A DNA stretch of 64,000 nt from Lotus japonicus. Its lineage: Eukaryota > Streptophyta > Magnoliopsida > Fabales > Fabaceae. Location: positions 23,974,369-24,038,368 of the forward strand of contig NC_080044.1 of NCBI RefSeq assembly GCF_012489685.1, in the 5' to 3' direction. The position numbers were made by a program, and so were the translations under genes. How positions within the stretch are numbered: the first letter of the stretch is position 1; each line of letters starts with the position of its first letter. Positions 47,215-57,880 of this stretch are shown one piece after another. The notes under the pieces were generated by a model. The model had not been told where the DNA came from. It worked only from the letters and a program-made list of their open reading frames with translations, and did no database searches.

Positions 47215-47675
47215 ACGGAGGAGCAGCAGGCCAAGGGAAATCTATTTTTCAGGTAAGCAGAAGAAGCTTGAAGCTTTGAATGAAGTGGTTGCCGAGATTC
47301 CGGTGGTTGAGGTTTCACCGAAAATGAGCATTTCTTTGATTCTCCCTAAGCTCGTGGTTCTGATTGGGCTTTGACGAGAGCTCGGAAGGACTTTTTGATT
47401 GCCAAACGATTAGGTGTTGTCCTCGTCGGTTCTGAAGAGGAAGCCATCCAGAGCTTGGATGACCACCTTGTTGCTAATCATCCGAGACTCTTTGGCGATC
47501 CTTAGTGGAGTTGTTCGGTGTTAGGTCGTTTTATTTTAGGTTGGGTTCTTCCTGGTTTTTTATGGGTTTTGTGTTACATTTCTGTTTCTGCCCCCTTTTC
47601 TCGTTCCTTTTTTTATCTGGTCTACAGGTTGTTTGAGGATTCTCTTTTCCGGACTTTTCTCCTGGCGGGGGGCTT
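47215..47675 (+). pseudogene. ORF1-only LINE-like element, copy 3 (C-terminal relic)
   Basis: Plus-strand frames read KLEALNEVVAEIPVVEVSP, then ALTRARKDFLIAKRLGVVLV, then GSEEEAIQSLDDHL. These align with the C-terminus of the copies at 43440 and 62924 (FTRARKVWMVGKHAGLEF, then GSDEEVINGLAEFL). Frameshifts separate the parts. The 3' UTR seems to continue after an insertion, at 48664-48803, ending in an A-rich tail. Confidence 0.65.
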
Positions 47676-48655
47676 GTGCTTGATATCGTAAAAAGTAACA
47701 CAAAAAATGGAGTTTTGAATTGTGTTCACTAAAAACTTTAGTTTTCAAATGATTATAAGCTTTGAAAAAGTTTTCGCAATCGTTTGATGCAGCGGATATG
47801 AAAGCAGATAAGTAAAACATGATAAGCCCACGACGATATATCATGGTTCACCCGCAAACGATAAGGTCACGTCCAGTTCTTGGCACCACCAAGATTTTCA
47901 CTAACAAGTATCAAGGACTTCTCCTACAACAATTATTAGACAAGACTTCTCCAAACAAGTATTAGACAGGACTTCTCCTACAACAAGTATTAGACAAGAC
48001 TTCTCCAAACAAGTATTAGACAGGACTTCTCCCAACAAGTATTCTACAAGACTTCTCTTAAGTATTATCCAGGACTTCTCCTAACAAGTATTAGACAAGA
48101 CTTCTCCCACAATAAATATTCTACATGACTTCTCCTATGATCTTTTGCAAGATTGTTTGGCTCTACATGATTCTCTTCTCACAAGATGGATTGTAGACTT
48201 TTACAGCGCAATGAACTACAAAGTGTTTGGATAAGATTTGACGGGCGTTGTCATTTCTTGCATGGCTTATCCTGACGCTTTTAACTCTTCTCGTCTTCGT
48301 GATTTTATCTCTGTTCTTGATCAACATATTAGACTTCTTTTTGCTTAGGTACTCTTCTTTGACGCTTTGATCTTTCTCTTTCTTTGCTTGGTCAGACAAT
48401 CCACATATTTTTCTTTTCTCGGCTTGTGTAGTATGTTGCGTCGCTTTGTCTTTTCTTGTATGTTGACTGATTGAGCATTGATTGTAGTCTTGTACTTTGT
48501 CATCAAACGATGCGAATGTGATTCATGAATGATATTTCCTGAAAATGAAATTATCACATTGAAAGTTTGAGTATAGCATTGTTATCACTCCTTGAAAATT
48601 GTTATCATTCAAAACATGATAGACGATGTATGCAACGTTTGAACTTAACAATGTC
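47676..48655. mobile_element. Insertion with 8-bp GGGGGCTT flanks
   Basis: A 980-bp segment interrupts the LINE relic. GGGGGCTT lies on both sides (47668-47675, 48656-48663). No terminal inverted repeats or coding domains were found. It contains the minisatellite at 47902-48142. An 8-bp duplication would fit a hAT-like insertion, but the missing inverted repeats leave the class open. Confidence 0.45.
47902..48142 (+). repeat. Minisatellite, ~25-29-bp unit, about nine copies
   Basis: The unit is approximately ACAAGTATTAGACARGACTT followed by CTCC and a variable TACA. Alternate units differ in length (CTCCAAA versus CTCCTAC). Confidence 0.9.
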
Positions 48656-48789
48656 GGGGGCTTTTATTGTTTGCTTTGGTTGTTTTTTAAGCTTTTGGTG
48701 TTGGTTGTTATTTAGTTTTTCCAGTTTTGGTCCCTTTGAGAAAGTTTGTCAACTTGTTTATTTCCTCATCTTCATATAATATACTTCTA

Positions 48790-49370
48790 CTTTTTAAAAA
48801 ATAAACAACAACGTTAAGAACCACGTTTACGAGTATAACCTTCATGCGTTATTACTATAAAATTGTTTCATACTGATACGCAATCACACTATGCCATATA
48901 TGTGGGGTAGGGTGTATTCAACCTACTGAATCGATGGGTCAATATTGGTCGGGTTGGGCTAGCCCATCTTGCCAAACGTTATAATTATTAACTATCAATT
49001 ATTAATTTGTATTTATCAATTTTATAAAAAATATAATATGATAAAAATAATAATAGTAAGATCCTAAGAGTTATGATGGTGATGGTGATGGAAAAGTGGA
49101 TATACCTACATCTTAAGAGAGCATCTAAGGTTTTGAATTGGAATTTGAAAATTGAATCACTTTGGGGCCTGGGTATAACTATCTTTGATGTAAGAGAATA
49201 TATTGTCCGCATGTAATTTTGTTGTGTTGTTAAGAAAAATGTAGTAGTGCAGTTTAAAAAAGACATTTAAGGTTTTTCCGAAGCAAAAAAAAAAGACATT
49301 TAAATCAACTATGGTTGTCTAACTTGTATTATTGTGAGGTTGTTGTTTTCTATGGTATGGACATCAATAT

Positions 49371-49375
<5 letters not shown>
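48790..49375. repeat. Segmental duplication, partial copy C
   Basis: It matches 41150-41470 and 42585-42840 of copy A. Shared landmarks are GAGTATAACCTTCATGC, the TCGGGTTGGGCTAGCCCATC-type block, GATGGTGATGG, and AATCACTTTGGGGCC. It lacks the LINE segment found in copy A, so it shows the uninterrupted arrangement. Confidence 0.65.

Positions 49376-49414
<39 letters not shown>
49372..49414. repeat. (TA)n microsatellite
   Basis: About 21 TA units, uninterrupted. Confidence 0.97.
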
Positions 49415-49416
<2 letters not shown>

Positions 49417-49536
49417 GTGTTGTGTGTAAAGGAGAATTAAGGTTTTGAATTAAATACATATTGTCATCACTACATAATTCTTTTAATATCGTTATTTTCA
49501 TAACTTTTTTACTAAGTTATTATTAGTGGTTAAGTT

Positions 49537-49591
49537 TTTCTTTTTGACAGCAAAAGAAACTTTATTAAAAGGAAGAAAGCACATGGGAACT
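49537..49591 (-). mobile_element. 55-bp truncated LINE tail with 20-bp target duplication
   Basis: TTATTATTAGTGGTTAAGTT (49517-49536) recurs with one change at 49592-49611. The insert reads, on the minus strand, like the last ~50 bp of the LINE family (TTAATAAAGTTTCTTTTGC type). Confidence 0.75.
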
Positions 49592-49611
49592 TTATTATTA
49601 ATGGTTAAGTT

Positions 49612-50349
49612 ATCACATAGTAATTTTTCTATTTAAAATTTATATTATTCAATATGATAATAGATAATTTAAATAAATTTAAAATTAAGTTTAAAAAATT
49701 AAGTGATATGAATAAAATAAAATTCATATCATGTTAATTATAAAAAAATCAATAGAATAATTTAATTACCTGTTAAAATATATTGATTAGTACACATTTA
49801 CATAAAATTTCAACTGAAAATATTGCTTCAAAAACCAAAATGTAGTTTACAGAAACACGCACTAAGTTATTCAACTCTAATTATATATGTTTTTTCTTTT
49901 ACTTATTATAGAGATTGCATCTCTATTACTTATACAAGGAAAAAAAGTTCATTATACATTTAAATATCATTACATATATTTTTAACATAGTACGTACTCA
50001 TCAATCAAGCAAAATACACATCTTTCTCGGTCAATTAATAATTCAAGTAGATTTGATATTCTCATGCAAGAACAATATTACCAAATGAATTGAAAATATT
50101 TTTCATGAAATAAAATGAAAAATATGCTTAATATGCTAAAAGATAGTGTATGATAAATTTTTACTAAACACTCTTAATGTAATTACATTTTATATACTTA
50201 TCGTTTTATTAATCGTCTACTATTTAATAACTTTCTTATAATATCATATAAATTATTTTTACAAATAATAAATTTAACATATAAAACTTAAAACAATCTC
50301 GTGCAACGCACAAGTTTAATTTCTTGTATATATGTAAATGAGACTTGAG
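49612..50349. other. Intergenic, AT-rich, no feature recognised
   Basis: Very AT-rich sequence up to the gypsy element's target site. Nothing further was identified. Confidence 0.4.
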
Positions 50350-50354
50350 TTTGG

Positions 50355-50674
50355 TGGACTGGACGAAATCCTAGGGTCCCTCGCCCAGGCGCGCCAACCT
50401 AGAGCGACGTGCAAGTCAGGATATTGGTGCTTCTCCCGGGAGGCCCAACTGGCCCATTAAGAGAAATTAAAGGCGCCAAGCCCATTCCCCAAATCTATAA
50501 ATAAGAGACGGTTACCAATTGTAAAGGACTCTTAGCTCATTTGAGAAATAAAAGCTTGAAATTCAGTTTCTTTCTCTCTCTAAGCGGTTACGCTCTAAAC
50601 TCTCTCTAGATTCTCATATCACGATCATTTCACTATGGGTACCGTACCTCATCTCTATGTTCTTGGATAGAACA
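50355..50674 (+). repeat. 5' LTR of the gypsy element
   Basis: TGGACTGG...AGAACA, 320 bp, with a TATA-like CTATAAATAAGAG (about 50500). Confidence 0.9.
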
Positions 50675-50676
50675 TT

Positions 50677-50694
50677 TGGCGCCGTCTGTGGGGA
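50677..50694 (+). promoter_or_regulatory. Primer-binding site of the gypsy element
   Basis: TGGCGCCGTCTGTGGGGA, two bases inside the 5' LTR. The TGGCGCC start is typical of plant Tat/Athila-type elements; the tRNA is not assigned. Confidence 0.75.
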
Positions 50695-50934
50695 TCGGTA
50701 GACTTCGATTCCCGAACTACGTGGATTGTGATTTGGTTGAGAGAAGTTCGATTTTCCGTGCAATTCTCTTCAATTCTTGAGATTTTTGGTTGAATTCCTT
50801 GTTTGCTGGTGAAGCTTAATGGAGACACATCGTCGATGAAGTGGAGGAAGGCGGGGACACGCGTGCGGTCCGCCATCGCGTCACGCATGTGGAAGGCAGC
50901 GCGATGAATCAGGAGGTGAACTGCTATCATTTCA

Positions 50935-51799
50935 GGCGCTGGACGCTCACAGAGATTGGAGATGGTTAATTCGCGACGTTAATATCCGCCTGGAGCAACA
51001 GGATAGGGAAGAATGGTGCGCTTACCACTGGGCAACAGGCCACGTTACAGAGGAATGTCACGATTTGCAGCGCGCGGTTGAGCAGCTGATAGCAGTAGGG
51101 GGACCTATTAGAGCTCAAGGCGATAAGGCCTCAACGACTAAAGAAGTGAGTACGATCGCAGGAGGATTTGGCGGCGGTGGAGTCACTAGTGCAGCAAGAA
51201 AGCGATACGCTAGGGCGGTGAACACGGTAACGGAGATTCCTTTCGGTTTTTCACACCCAGACATTACATTTTCGTCCGCGGACTTCTGCGGAATAAAGCC
51301 GCACCTAGACGACCTGATTATGGTCTTACTCCGTGTCAACCGGCTCAATGTACAACGAGTTCTTCTGGATCAAGGAAGTTCGGTGAACATTATTTACGGT
51401 AACGCGTTTGATCGGTTCGGTTTAAACGAAGGAGACCTCACTCCCTACGTAGGGCCTCTTGTGGGGTTTGAGGGCGAACAAGTATGGGTAAGGCGCGTCC
51501 TCGACCTTGATACTACATTTGGTGAGTGTGAGGACGCTAAGACGCTGAAGGTACGATACCTAATCCTGGGAGCGGTAGGATACTACAACATGATAATCGG
51601 CCAGAATACCTTGAACCGTTTGTGCGCCGTGATCTCAACAACACATCTGGCAGTCAAGTATCTGTTACCAGATGGGCGAATTGGGAGAGTTGTTGTGGAC
51701 CATAAAAGTGCAAGAGAATGCTATTGCAACGCGGTGGAACGATATGGGATAAAGAATGCCTCAACAGGACACCGATGCAACGAGGTCGATGTGCCATAA
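50935..51799 (+). pseudogene. Gypsy gag end and aspartic protease
   Basis: At 50970-51065 the frame reads a Tat-like gag end: REEWCAYHWATGHVTEECHD. It continues into a retropepsin-like domain with VLLDQGSSVNIIY (about 51360) as the active-site region; DQGSS is a common Tat form. A second protease-like GAVGYYNMIIGQNTLN segment follows at about 51570. The frame ends at TAA at about 51799. The N-terminal gag is missing. Confidence 0.82.
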
Positions 51800-51849
51800 G
51801 AAAACCTAGATCCGAGAGGCGAAAGGCGCGTCAACAGGCCCACACCAAT

Positions 51850-52112
51850 CGAAGAAACTAAGGAACTGAAATTTGGCGAGAAAGTCCTCAAAATAGGGAC
51901 CAGGTTGATTGAGAATCAAGAACATAGGTTATCGAAGCTACTGGGCAAAAATCAGGATCTTTTTGCTTGGAGTCACAAAGACATGTCGGGAATAGTATCT
52001 GGAACGTGTTCGGTTCTTGATGGGTCGATTGAGGGAGGTAGTGGTTGAGTTCGTACCGAGAACGCAGAATCAAAAGGCGGATGTCCTGGAAAAACTAGCA
52101 AGCACCCGGAAG
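51850..52112 (+). pseudogene. Fused stubs of reverse transcriptase and RNase H
   Basis: A reverse-transcriptase start (LIENQEHRLSKLLGKNQDLF, then AWSHKDMSG, 51900-51990) passes almost directly into an RNase H end (EFVPRTQNQKADVLEKLAST, about 52049-52108). The catalytic cores of both enzymes have been deleted. The junction falls at about 51990-52015. Confidence 0.78.
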
Positions 52113-52205
52113 CCCGGAAATAATCGGAGTGTGATTTAGGAGACATTCGCCAATCCAAGCATAGAGGGAGAGCTGGTAGCCTCTGTTGACCGCCAAGAGA
52201 CTTGG

Positions 52206-53410
52206 ATGGACCCCATCGTGGACATCTTGGCGGGAGAGCCAAGTGGGGTAGTGAAGTACACAAAGGAGCAAAGGCGAGAGGCGGGGCATTACACACTGCT
52301 TGACGGAACGCTTTTTCGAAGGGGATTTAGCTCGCCCCTCCTAAAGTGTCTCCCGCCCGGGAAATATGAGAGCGTTATGGCGGAGGTTCACGGGGGGGTT
52401 TGCGCCAGCCACATAGGAGGAAGATCTCTAGCGAGCAAGGTCCTTAGGGCGGGATTTTACTGGCCCACGATAAGAAAACATTGTGCGGAATTTGTTAAGA
52501 AATGCGAAAAGTGTCAAATGTTCGCAGACTTACCCAAGGCCCCGCTAGAGCAGCTGGCCATGATCAACTCGCCATGGCCCTTCGCCATGTGGGGAGTTGA
52601 CCTTGTCGGACCTTTCCCAACTGCCAGGTCACAAATGAAGTTCATCCTCGTGGCGGTGGACTACTTCACCAAGTGAGTAGAGGCCGAGCCCCTAGCAAGT
52701 ATTACCGCAGGCAAGATCGTAAACTTCTACTGGAAAGGAATCGTGTGTCAGTTTGGGGTCCCAAGGGCGATTGTCTCAGATAATGGAACGCAGTTTGCAA
52801 ATAATCAGGCGAGGGAATTCTGTGAAGAAATGGGTATCCAGAGAAGATTCTCTTCAGTGGGGCACCCTTAGACCAATGGGCAAGCAGAATCAGCTAATAA
52901 AGTAATTTTGCGGGGTTTGAAGCGCCGACTATTCGAGGCAAAGGAAGCTTGGTTGGACGAACTTCCGGTGGTGATCTGGTCCTATAACACAACGCAACAT
53001 TCAACCACAGGGGAGACTCCTTTCAGGATGACCTATGGGGCGGGCGCCATGCTGCCCGTGGAGATAGACAACAGCTCTTGGAGGACAGCACCGCAGTTTG
53101 AAGGCGAGAACCCATCCAACATGGCAGTGGAACTAGACTTGTTATCTAAAACGCGAGACAGAGCTCGTATCAGAGAGGCCGCGATGAAGCAGCGAAATAT
53201 GACACGAAGGTTCGCCCAAGGGTGATGCAGGAGGGAGATTTGGTGCTTAAGAAACGAACCGGGAACACGGGGAACAAGTTGAACTCGATCTGGGAGGGCC
53301 CTTACAGGATTTTGAAGGTATTGGGAAAGGGGCCCTATTACCTTGAGAGCTTAGATGGGAGGCGAGTGCGGTCTTGGAATGCGGCGAGCTTGAGGTACTA
53401 TTACAGTTGA
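52206..53410 (+). pseudogene. Gypsy integrase, disrupted
   Basis: The frame carries the HHCC zinc-binding region (HGGVCASHIGG, then CEKCQMF), the catalytic core (WGVDLVGPFP, IVSDNGTQFANN, NGQAESANK) and a C-terminal region (GDLVLKKR, EGPYRILKVLG). It is broken by TGA at 52674-52676 where Trp is expected, by TAG at about 52869 where Gln is expected, and by a frameshift near 53190-53220. Confidence 0.88.
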
Positions 53411-54196
53411 AGATTGAGGAAGAGCCCGACTTGGCACGAGGGCGAGCAGCTAAGTGCGACTCATGAAGATTGTCGGATTTAAAACAAAGAAACACGTTCT
53501 TGTTCTCCCTCTCGGGAGTTTGTTGGCAAAAACGCCTAAATAGTAAAAACAAAGACACGTTCTTGTTCTCCATCTCGGAAGTTTGTTGACATAACGTCTG
53601 ATTGAAAATACAAAAATTGTATCAAGCTATTTCAATCACACTGAATTGCGGAAAGAGCTAGGTGGGAAAAATTTCCTGAAGGTGACGATACCAACACGAC
53701 CTTGATGTATGGGGATCGCTCCGGAAAAGCCGACGCAACTTGTCGTCACTCGTTGCCGATGTGTGCGGATAAGCTTCTTATCCATACAACCTCCCTGAAA
53801 CATGGGCGAGCAAACCTAACTAGGCTAAGTCTCGGGCAACCTATATGGCCATTGGGACCCTAGCAACTGTAAGTCCTCGCCAAGAAAAGCTGGCCAGGCC
53901 ATACCTGATCTTACGAGAAACATGGCGTGAACAAATCCTCAGTTCAAAAACTGAGCAAATGTCCTTGTTAAACCCAGCACACCACCAATGTCATCGAACG
54001 TAATTCAGAGACAAAGAAACTAAAGGGGGTGCGAGAGAAAGCGATAGAAAACGTCGAGAAGCGTTAAAACAGAAAGCGAGAGAAAACGTCGAGAAGCGTT
54101 AAAACAGACATAGGAAATAAAACTGAATTGATTAACTAAAGTCGAAAATACAACGATAACGATCAAACAAAGCAAAAGAAGTAGCATTACAATTAT
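53411..54196. other. Gypsy element 3' non-coding region
   Basis: Long untranslated stretch after integrase. It holds a near-tandem repeat of GAAAACGTCGAGAAGCGTTA at 54048 and 54083. No ORF was supported. Confidence 0.6.
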
Positions 54197-54955
54197 TCAA
54201 AATAAATTAACATCACATCTTTTTCTCTTGTTCCACAGCATCCCCGAGATTAACGTGGGCAAGGGAAATGCCTTAGGGGGATCGACCATGGACTTAGGAC
54301 ATTGGGTCCAGTAAAGAGGGAAGAGGGCTTTCCCTTCTTTCTGTGTGAATGCCGAGGGGTAAGAGGGATGAACAACGACCCGAAAGTACCGGCGGGCTAA
54401 GCAGGATTCGGAGCCAACTTGGAATGGAACAAACCGTTCTCGACCCGGTCGGGGCGCCAGAACAACCAAGTCGTGGGACCCTAGAGATCGGGAATCGACT
54501 TCAAAGAAAAGGGAAAAGAGGGCAAGGGAAGGCGCTACATCGACACTACTGCAGAGAATTTCGAAACACTTCAGATAGGTCCTGGCGTGGGGGTGAAGTT
54601 GACAAGGAGAAACATTGACATCACGCAGCACTTGTGTGAGAAATGGGGAGAAAGGGAGTTTAACGCCAAGATCAAGAAACAAATACTCGTATACGAAGAA
54701 GAAATGGGAGTACTTGGGGTTATTGGACGCGTGGTGTTGCCAGGGGCGGTCTTGGTCCCGGCATCCGGTGCTACAGAGACCGTCAGCCCTGCGAGCAAGG
54801 TCGGAAATAGAGTCGCTGGTGGAAAGCTCTGATGGCTGGTCAAGGATTCCTTGGTTAGGAGCATCCTGGACAGGGGAAGGAAGAGTGGCGAAGGTTTCCA
54901 AGCGATGAGCTTTGATTTCCTCCATAGAGGAAAGGGTCCCTGTCGAGGGCATCAT
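54197..54955 (-). CDS. Antisense ORF of the gypsy element (putative gypsy-type transposon domain)
   Basis: From the ATG at 54955 it encodes 252 residues, antisense to gag-pol, between integrase and the 3' LTR. The frame is open further to 55171, without an ATG. Its middle reads FVYEYLFLDLGVKLPFSPFL, then TQVLRDVNVSPCQLHPHA, then RTYLKCFEILCSSVDVAPS. This matches the domain I know as 'putative gypsy type transposon', found as antisense ORFs in Tat-type elements. Its function is not established. It is striking that this frame is intact while the sense genes are broken, but it could be chance. The product may be expressed from a 3' internal promoter; none is identified. Confidence 0.65.
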   Translation of the reverse strand: MMPSTGTLSSMEEIKAHRLETFATLPSPVQDAPNQGILDQPSELSTSDSISDLARRADGLCSTGCRDQDRPWQHHASNNPKYSHFFFVYEYLFLDLGVKLPFSPFLTQVLRDVNVSPCQLHPHARTYLKCFEILCSSVDVAPSLALFSLFFEVDSRSLGSHDLVVLAPRPGRERFVPFQVGSESCLARRYFRVVVHPSYPSAFTQKEGKALFPLYWTQCPKSMVDPPKAFPLPTLISGMLWNKRKRCDVNLF

Positions 54956-55629
54956 AAAAAATGAAGAGAGAGGGGACGAAGAACTAACCGGAAGAAGGTT
55001 GTGTGAAGGGGAGCAAGAAGGGTCAGGGATTGCAGAGTCGTTGAAGGAAGCCGGTACGATAGCCAGGAGCAAGTATGAGGGCAGTTGGCAATAGATGGTG
55101 AATGACAGGGTAAGGGGGAATTTAAAAGTTAAGGTGAGTACCAATTGGGAAATCGAGCCCCATCGTGGCAAGATGAAATGATTACACTTGGGAACGGGAG
55201 CAACACATTAAATGAAAATTTGCAACGACTGAAGTTCATTGGTTTGAATTCAAATTGAAAGGCTTTATTATGTTTTGAAGGGACATATCAGAGATAATGG
55301 TTGAAATTTTACGGATTCGTTGGCTTTTTGTATTATTTCAGTACATTGCATGTGGCTCACACGCGTCAATCCATCATGGTCCATGGCGATCACTGCTGAA
55401 GAAGGGCGAGGGAGCCAAGCACTGTTGCCACGAGCCCACTTGTGGACTCATGGGGTCGAAGAAACTTGCTAAGAGAACCAAAAATTAGTCTTAGGCTCTA
55501 GTTGACAAGCCATGTTGGCAATTGATTTAAGTAATTAGGCTTTGGCATTAGTTAGTTTACTCATGATCGTCACCTCAGGTTTCTTCTTAAAGACACACTC
55601 AGCTCTCATGCTTCGAGCTCGCTGTCTTG

Positions 55630-55949
55630 TGGACTGGGCGAGATCCTAGGGTCCCTCGCCCAGGCGCGCCATCCCAGGGCAACGTGCAAGCCAAGATATT
55701 GGGCCTTCTCCCGGGAGGCCCAACTGGCCCATTAAGAGAAATTAGAGGTGCCAAGCCCATTCCCCAAATCTATAAATAGGAGACGGTTACCAATTGTAAA
55801 GGACTCTTAGCTTATTTGAGAAATAAAAGCTTGAAATTAAGTTACTTTCTCTCTCTAAGCGGTTACGCTCTAAACTCTCTATAGATTCTCATATCATGAT
55901 CCTTTCACTATGGGTACCATACCTCATCTCTATGTTCTTGGATAGAACA
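55630..55949 (+). repeat. 3' LTR of the gypsy element
   Basis: 320 bp, matching 50355-50674 with about 20 differences by eye, mostly transitions. Confidence 0.9.
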
Positions 55950-55978
55950 TTTGGTATTAAATACATAAGTAAAAACAC

Positions 55979-56275
55979 TTGCACATGACAATGGTAGTGG
56001 CGTGGGTGAATAACAGGTGGAATAAACCCTGGAAATTAGTCAATATTTTGAGGCAGATTGATGCTTTGATTCCAATTGTAAATTGCCTGGAAATTAGGCA
56101 TATCTTTCATGAAGCAAATTCATTTGTTAATCTCCTTGCTAAACAGGGTCTAATCACCCTAATACTTTGTATTTTCTGAACAGCTTTGTTGGTTGCTAGA
56201 TTGCTAAATTCATCTGTTAATCCCCTTTTCTTTTCTTTCCATGCATTCAATAAAACTTTAGTTCTCTTAAAAAAT
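55979..56275 (+). pseudogene. LINE remnant: RNase H-like C-terminus and 3' tail
   Basis: The plus frame at 55997-56170 reads WNKPWKLVNILRQIDALIPI, then EIRHIFHEANSFVNLLAKQG, the end of a LINE-type RNase H domain. A 3' UTR with CAATAAAACTTT and an A run (about 56268-56273) follows. It starts directly after the gypsy element. Confidence 0.72.
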
Positions 56276-56279
56276 GATC

Positions 56280-56930
56280 ATCTACATTACCAAGTTGAAC
56301 TTTTGCAATCAATACATTAAGCAATAATAAAATTGAAAACTTAAAAAAACTATACCTACTTTATTATTTATTATATTAATTACTACATTTGATTAATATT
56401 ATTTTAATTTTTAAATTGAGAAGAAGTTTAAATAATAATGATAATACTTTTACATTAATAACAATATTAGATAGTCAACAATAATTTTTATATTTATAAC
56501 TAATTGTACTATTTTCCAGTTTTTGTTTTAGAAAATAGAAATTTGATAAATTGCAGAATGGACAAAAGTACAAAGCCTAACTCCAAAAGGAGAAAAGACC
56601 CCAAACGAGGCTAAAATCAGACAAACAGCAACCGACCCCTCAAAAATCCACAGAGGAACAAAACCAACAAGCTCCAAGAACATGACCAGAGACATGAAAC
56701 CCAAATAGAAACAGACGCAACTAAATCCAAACAAACCAAAACAAGAAAAAGGGGAAACCCAAAAGAACCACTGTTGGGAGGACCAAGAATGACTGTCAAA
56801 AAGACGAAACAAACACAACCAATTTCTTATACATTAAAGTTAACAATAATATTTTTTATTTTGATTACTAATCAAAAGTTGAGGAATGTTTACAAAATGA
56901 CAACTAAAACTAATTATTATTTAGAATTCA
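56280..56930. other. Intergenic, with a LINE 3'-tail-like segment
   Basis: AT-rich sequence. At 56528-56822 the reverse complement looks like a LINE 3' UTR (GACAAAAGTACAAAGCCTAA on plus), resembling the tail at 42930, but truncated. No other feature was seen. Confidence 0.45.
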
Positions 56931-56936
56931 CACATA

Positions 56937-57415
56937 GCGGGATTTAAAACTCGGTATGTTAAAAGACACATTAGCTTCATGGTTCTTATTTTCGGTATAG
57001 TTTTTGAATAGATATATTCAACAAAACTTAAGTTCTCGAAATACACTTTGAATGTTACCAAAATTTTAAAAATTCGGTAGTACACACTAACATTGTCGAG
57101 TTTTAAATCCTAGTAACATGTTTGTGTTGTGTTTAAACATTAAGAAAACCTAAGTTCCTGAAACAACAACCCAAATAATACCATGAATTGAAAATCCAGT
57201 AGTTTACTTTCCGAACCTCCTACGTACCGAAATTTCAAATCCCCGGTAAATGACCAACACCAGACATCGCAGGTTTTAGAACCTAGTAATGTTCTTATAA
57301 CATACTAGGATTTAGAACACAGTATGCAATCGTGTGCACACAATAATTGAGAAACAAAATACACAAGTAACTGACACACCGAGTTTTAGAATTCGGTAGT
57401 GTGAAAATCATGATA
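56937..57415 (+). repeat. Array of degenerate palindromes, copy B
   Basis: The same eleven-unit arrangement as 39600-40080. Examples: GCGGGATTTAAAACTCGGTA (56938), CGAGTTTTAAATCCTAGTAA (57098), and CCGAGTTTTAGAATTCGGTA (57379), which is more palindromic than its partner in copy A. Confidence 0.7.
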
Positions 57416-57880
57416 GTAACCTTGTTTCACAACAACCTTGTTCAAAAATATAAAGTGTTTCAAATATGCTTAAATTACAATGCATCTCCAAAAATTAGAA
57501 CAATAAAATTGTCAAATACAAAAATATAGTTGTTCAATCATTTGTAATTTCTACATAATAACATATGACATGAATACATAGTCTATGAATTAAATCTCAT
57601 TCCTCTCACACCCAAAATTCACAAATTCTTTTCAGGACTTGCTTCCATAATCAGATCTAGTGATTACAACAATAAAGTCCTTTTTTTGCCACATTTCAGG
57701 CCCAATAACTAAGGCATCACGAGATGCAAATATTTGTATCAGCAGAAACTATCAATTTTGCTCCCTATAAACATGAGACACTACAACTATAGTATTGAAA
57801 CAAAATATTTACCTCATCGGTCATAATATAATTTGTGCAATCTGCATTTATATAAGGACGTTCAGAATTGGAGTGAGCAT

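Larger units (their letters stand above)
50355..55949 (+). mobile_element. Deleted Tat-like Ty3/gypsy retrotransposon
   Basis: LTRs of 320 bp lie at 50355-50674 and 55630-55949, flanked by TTTGG (50350-50354, 55950-55954). About 20 mismatches by eye suggest an old insertion. Order: a gag remnant with a CCHC-like end, protease, the start of reverse transcriptase, the end of RNase H, integrase, and then an antisense ORF before the 3' LTR. Most of gag and nearly all of reverse transcriptase and RNase H are missing, and the integrase has stops and a frameshift. Protease before integrase at the 3' end and the antisense ORF fit the Tat lineage of Ty3/gypsy. Confidence 0.9.

Noticed and set aside
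54912..55094. Plus-strand ORFs at 54349-55094
   Set aside because: They are opposite the antisense ORF of the gypsy element and show no domain.
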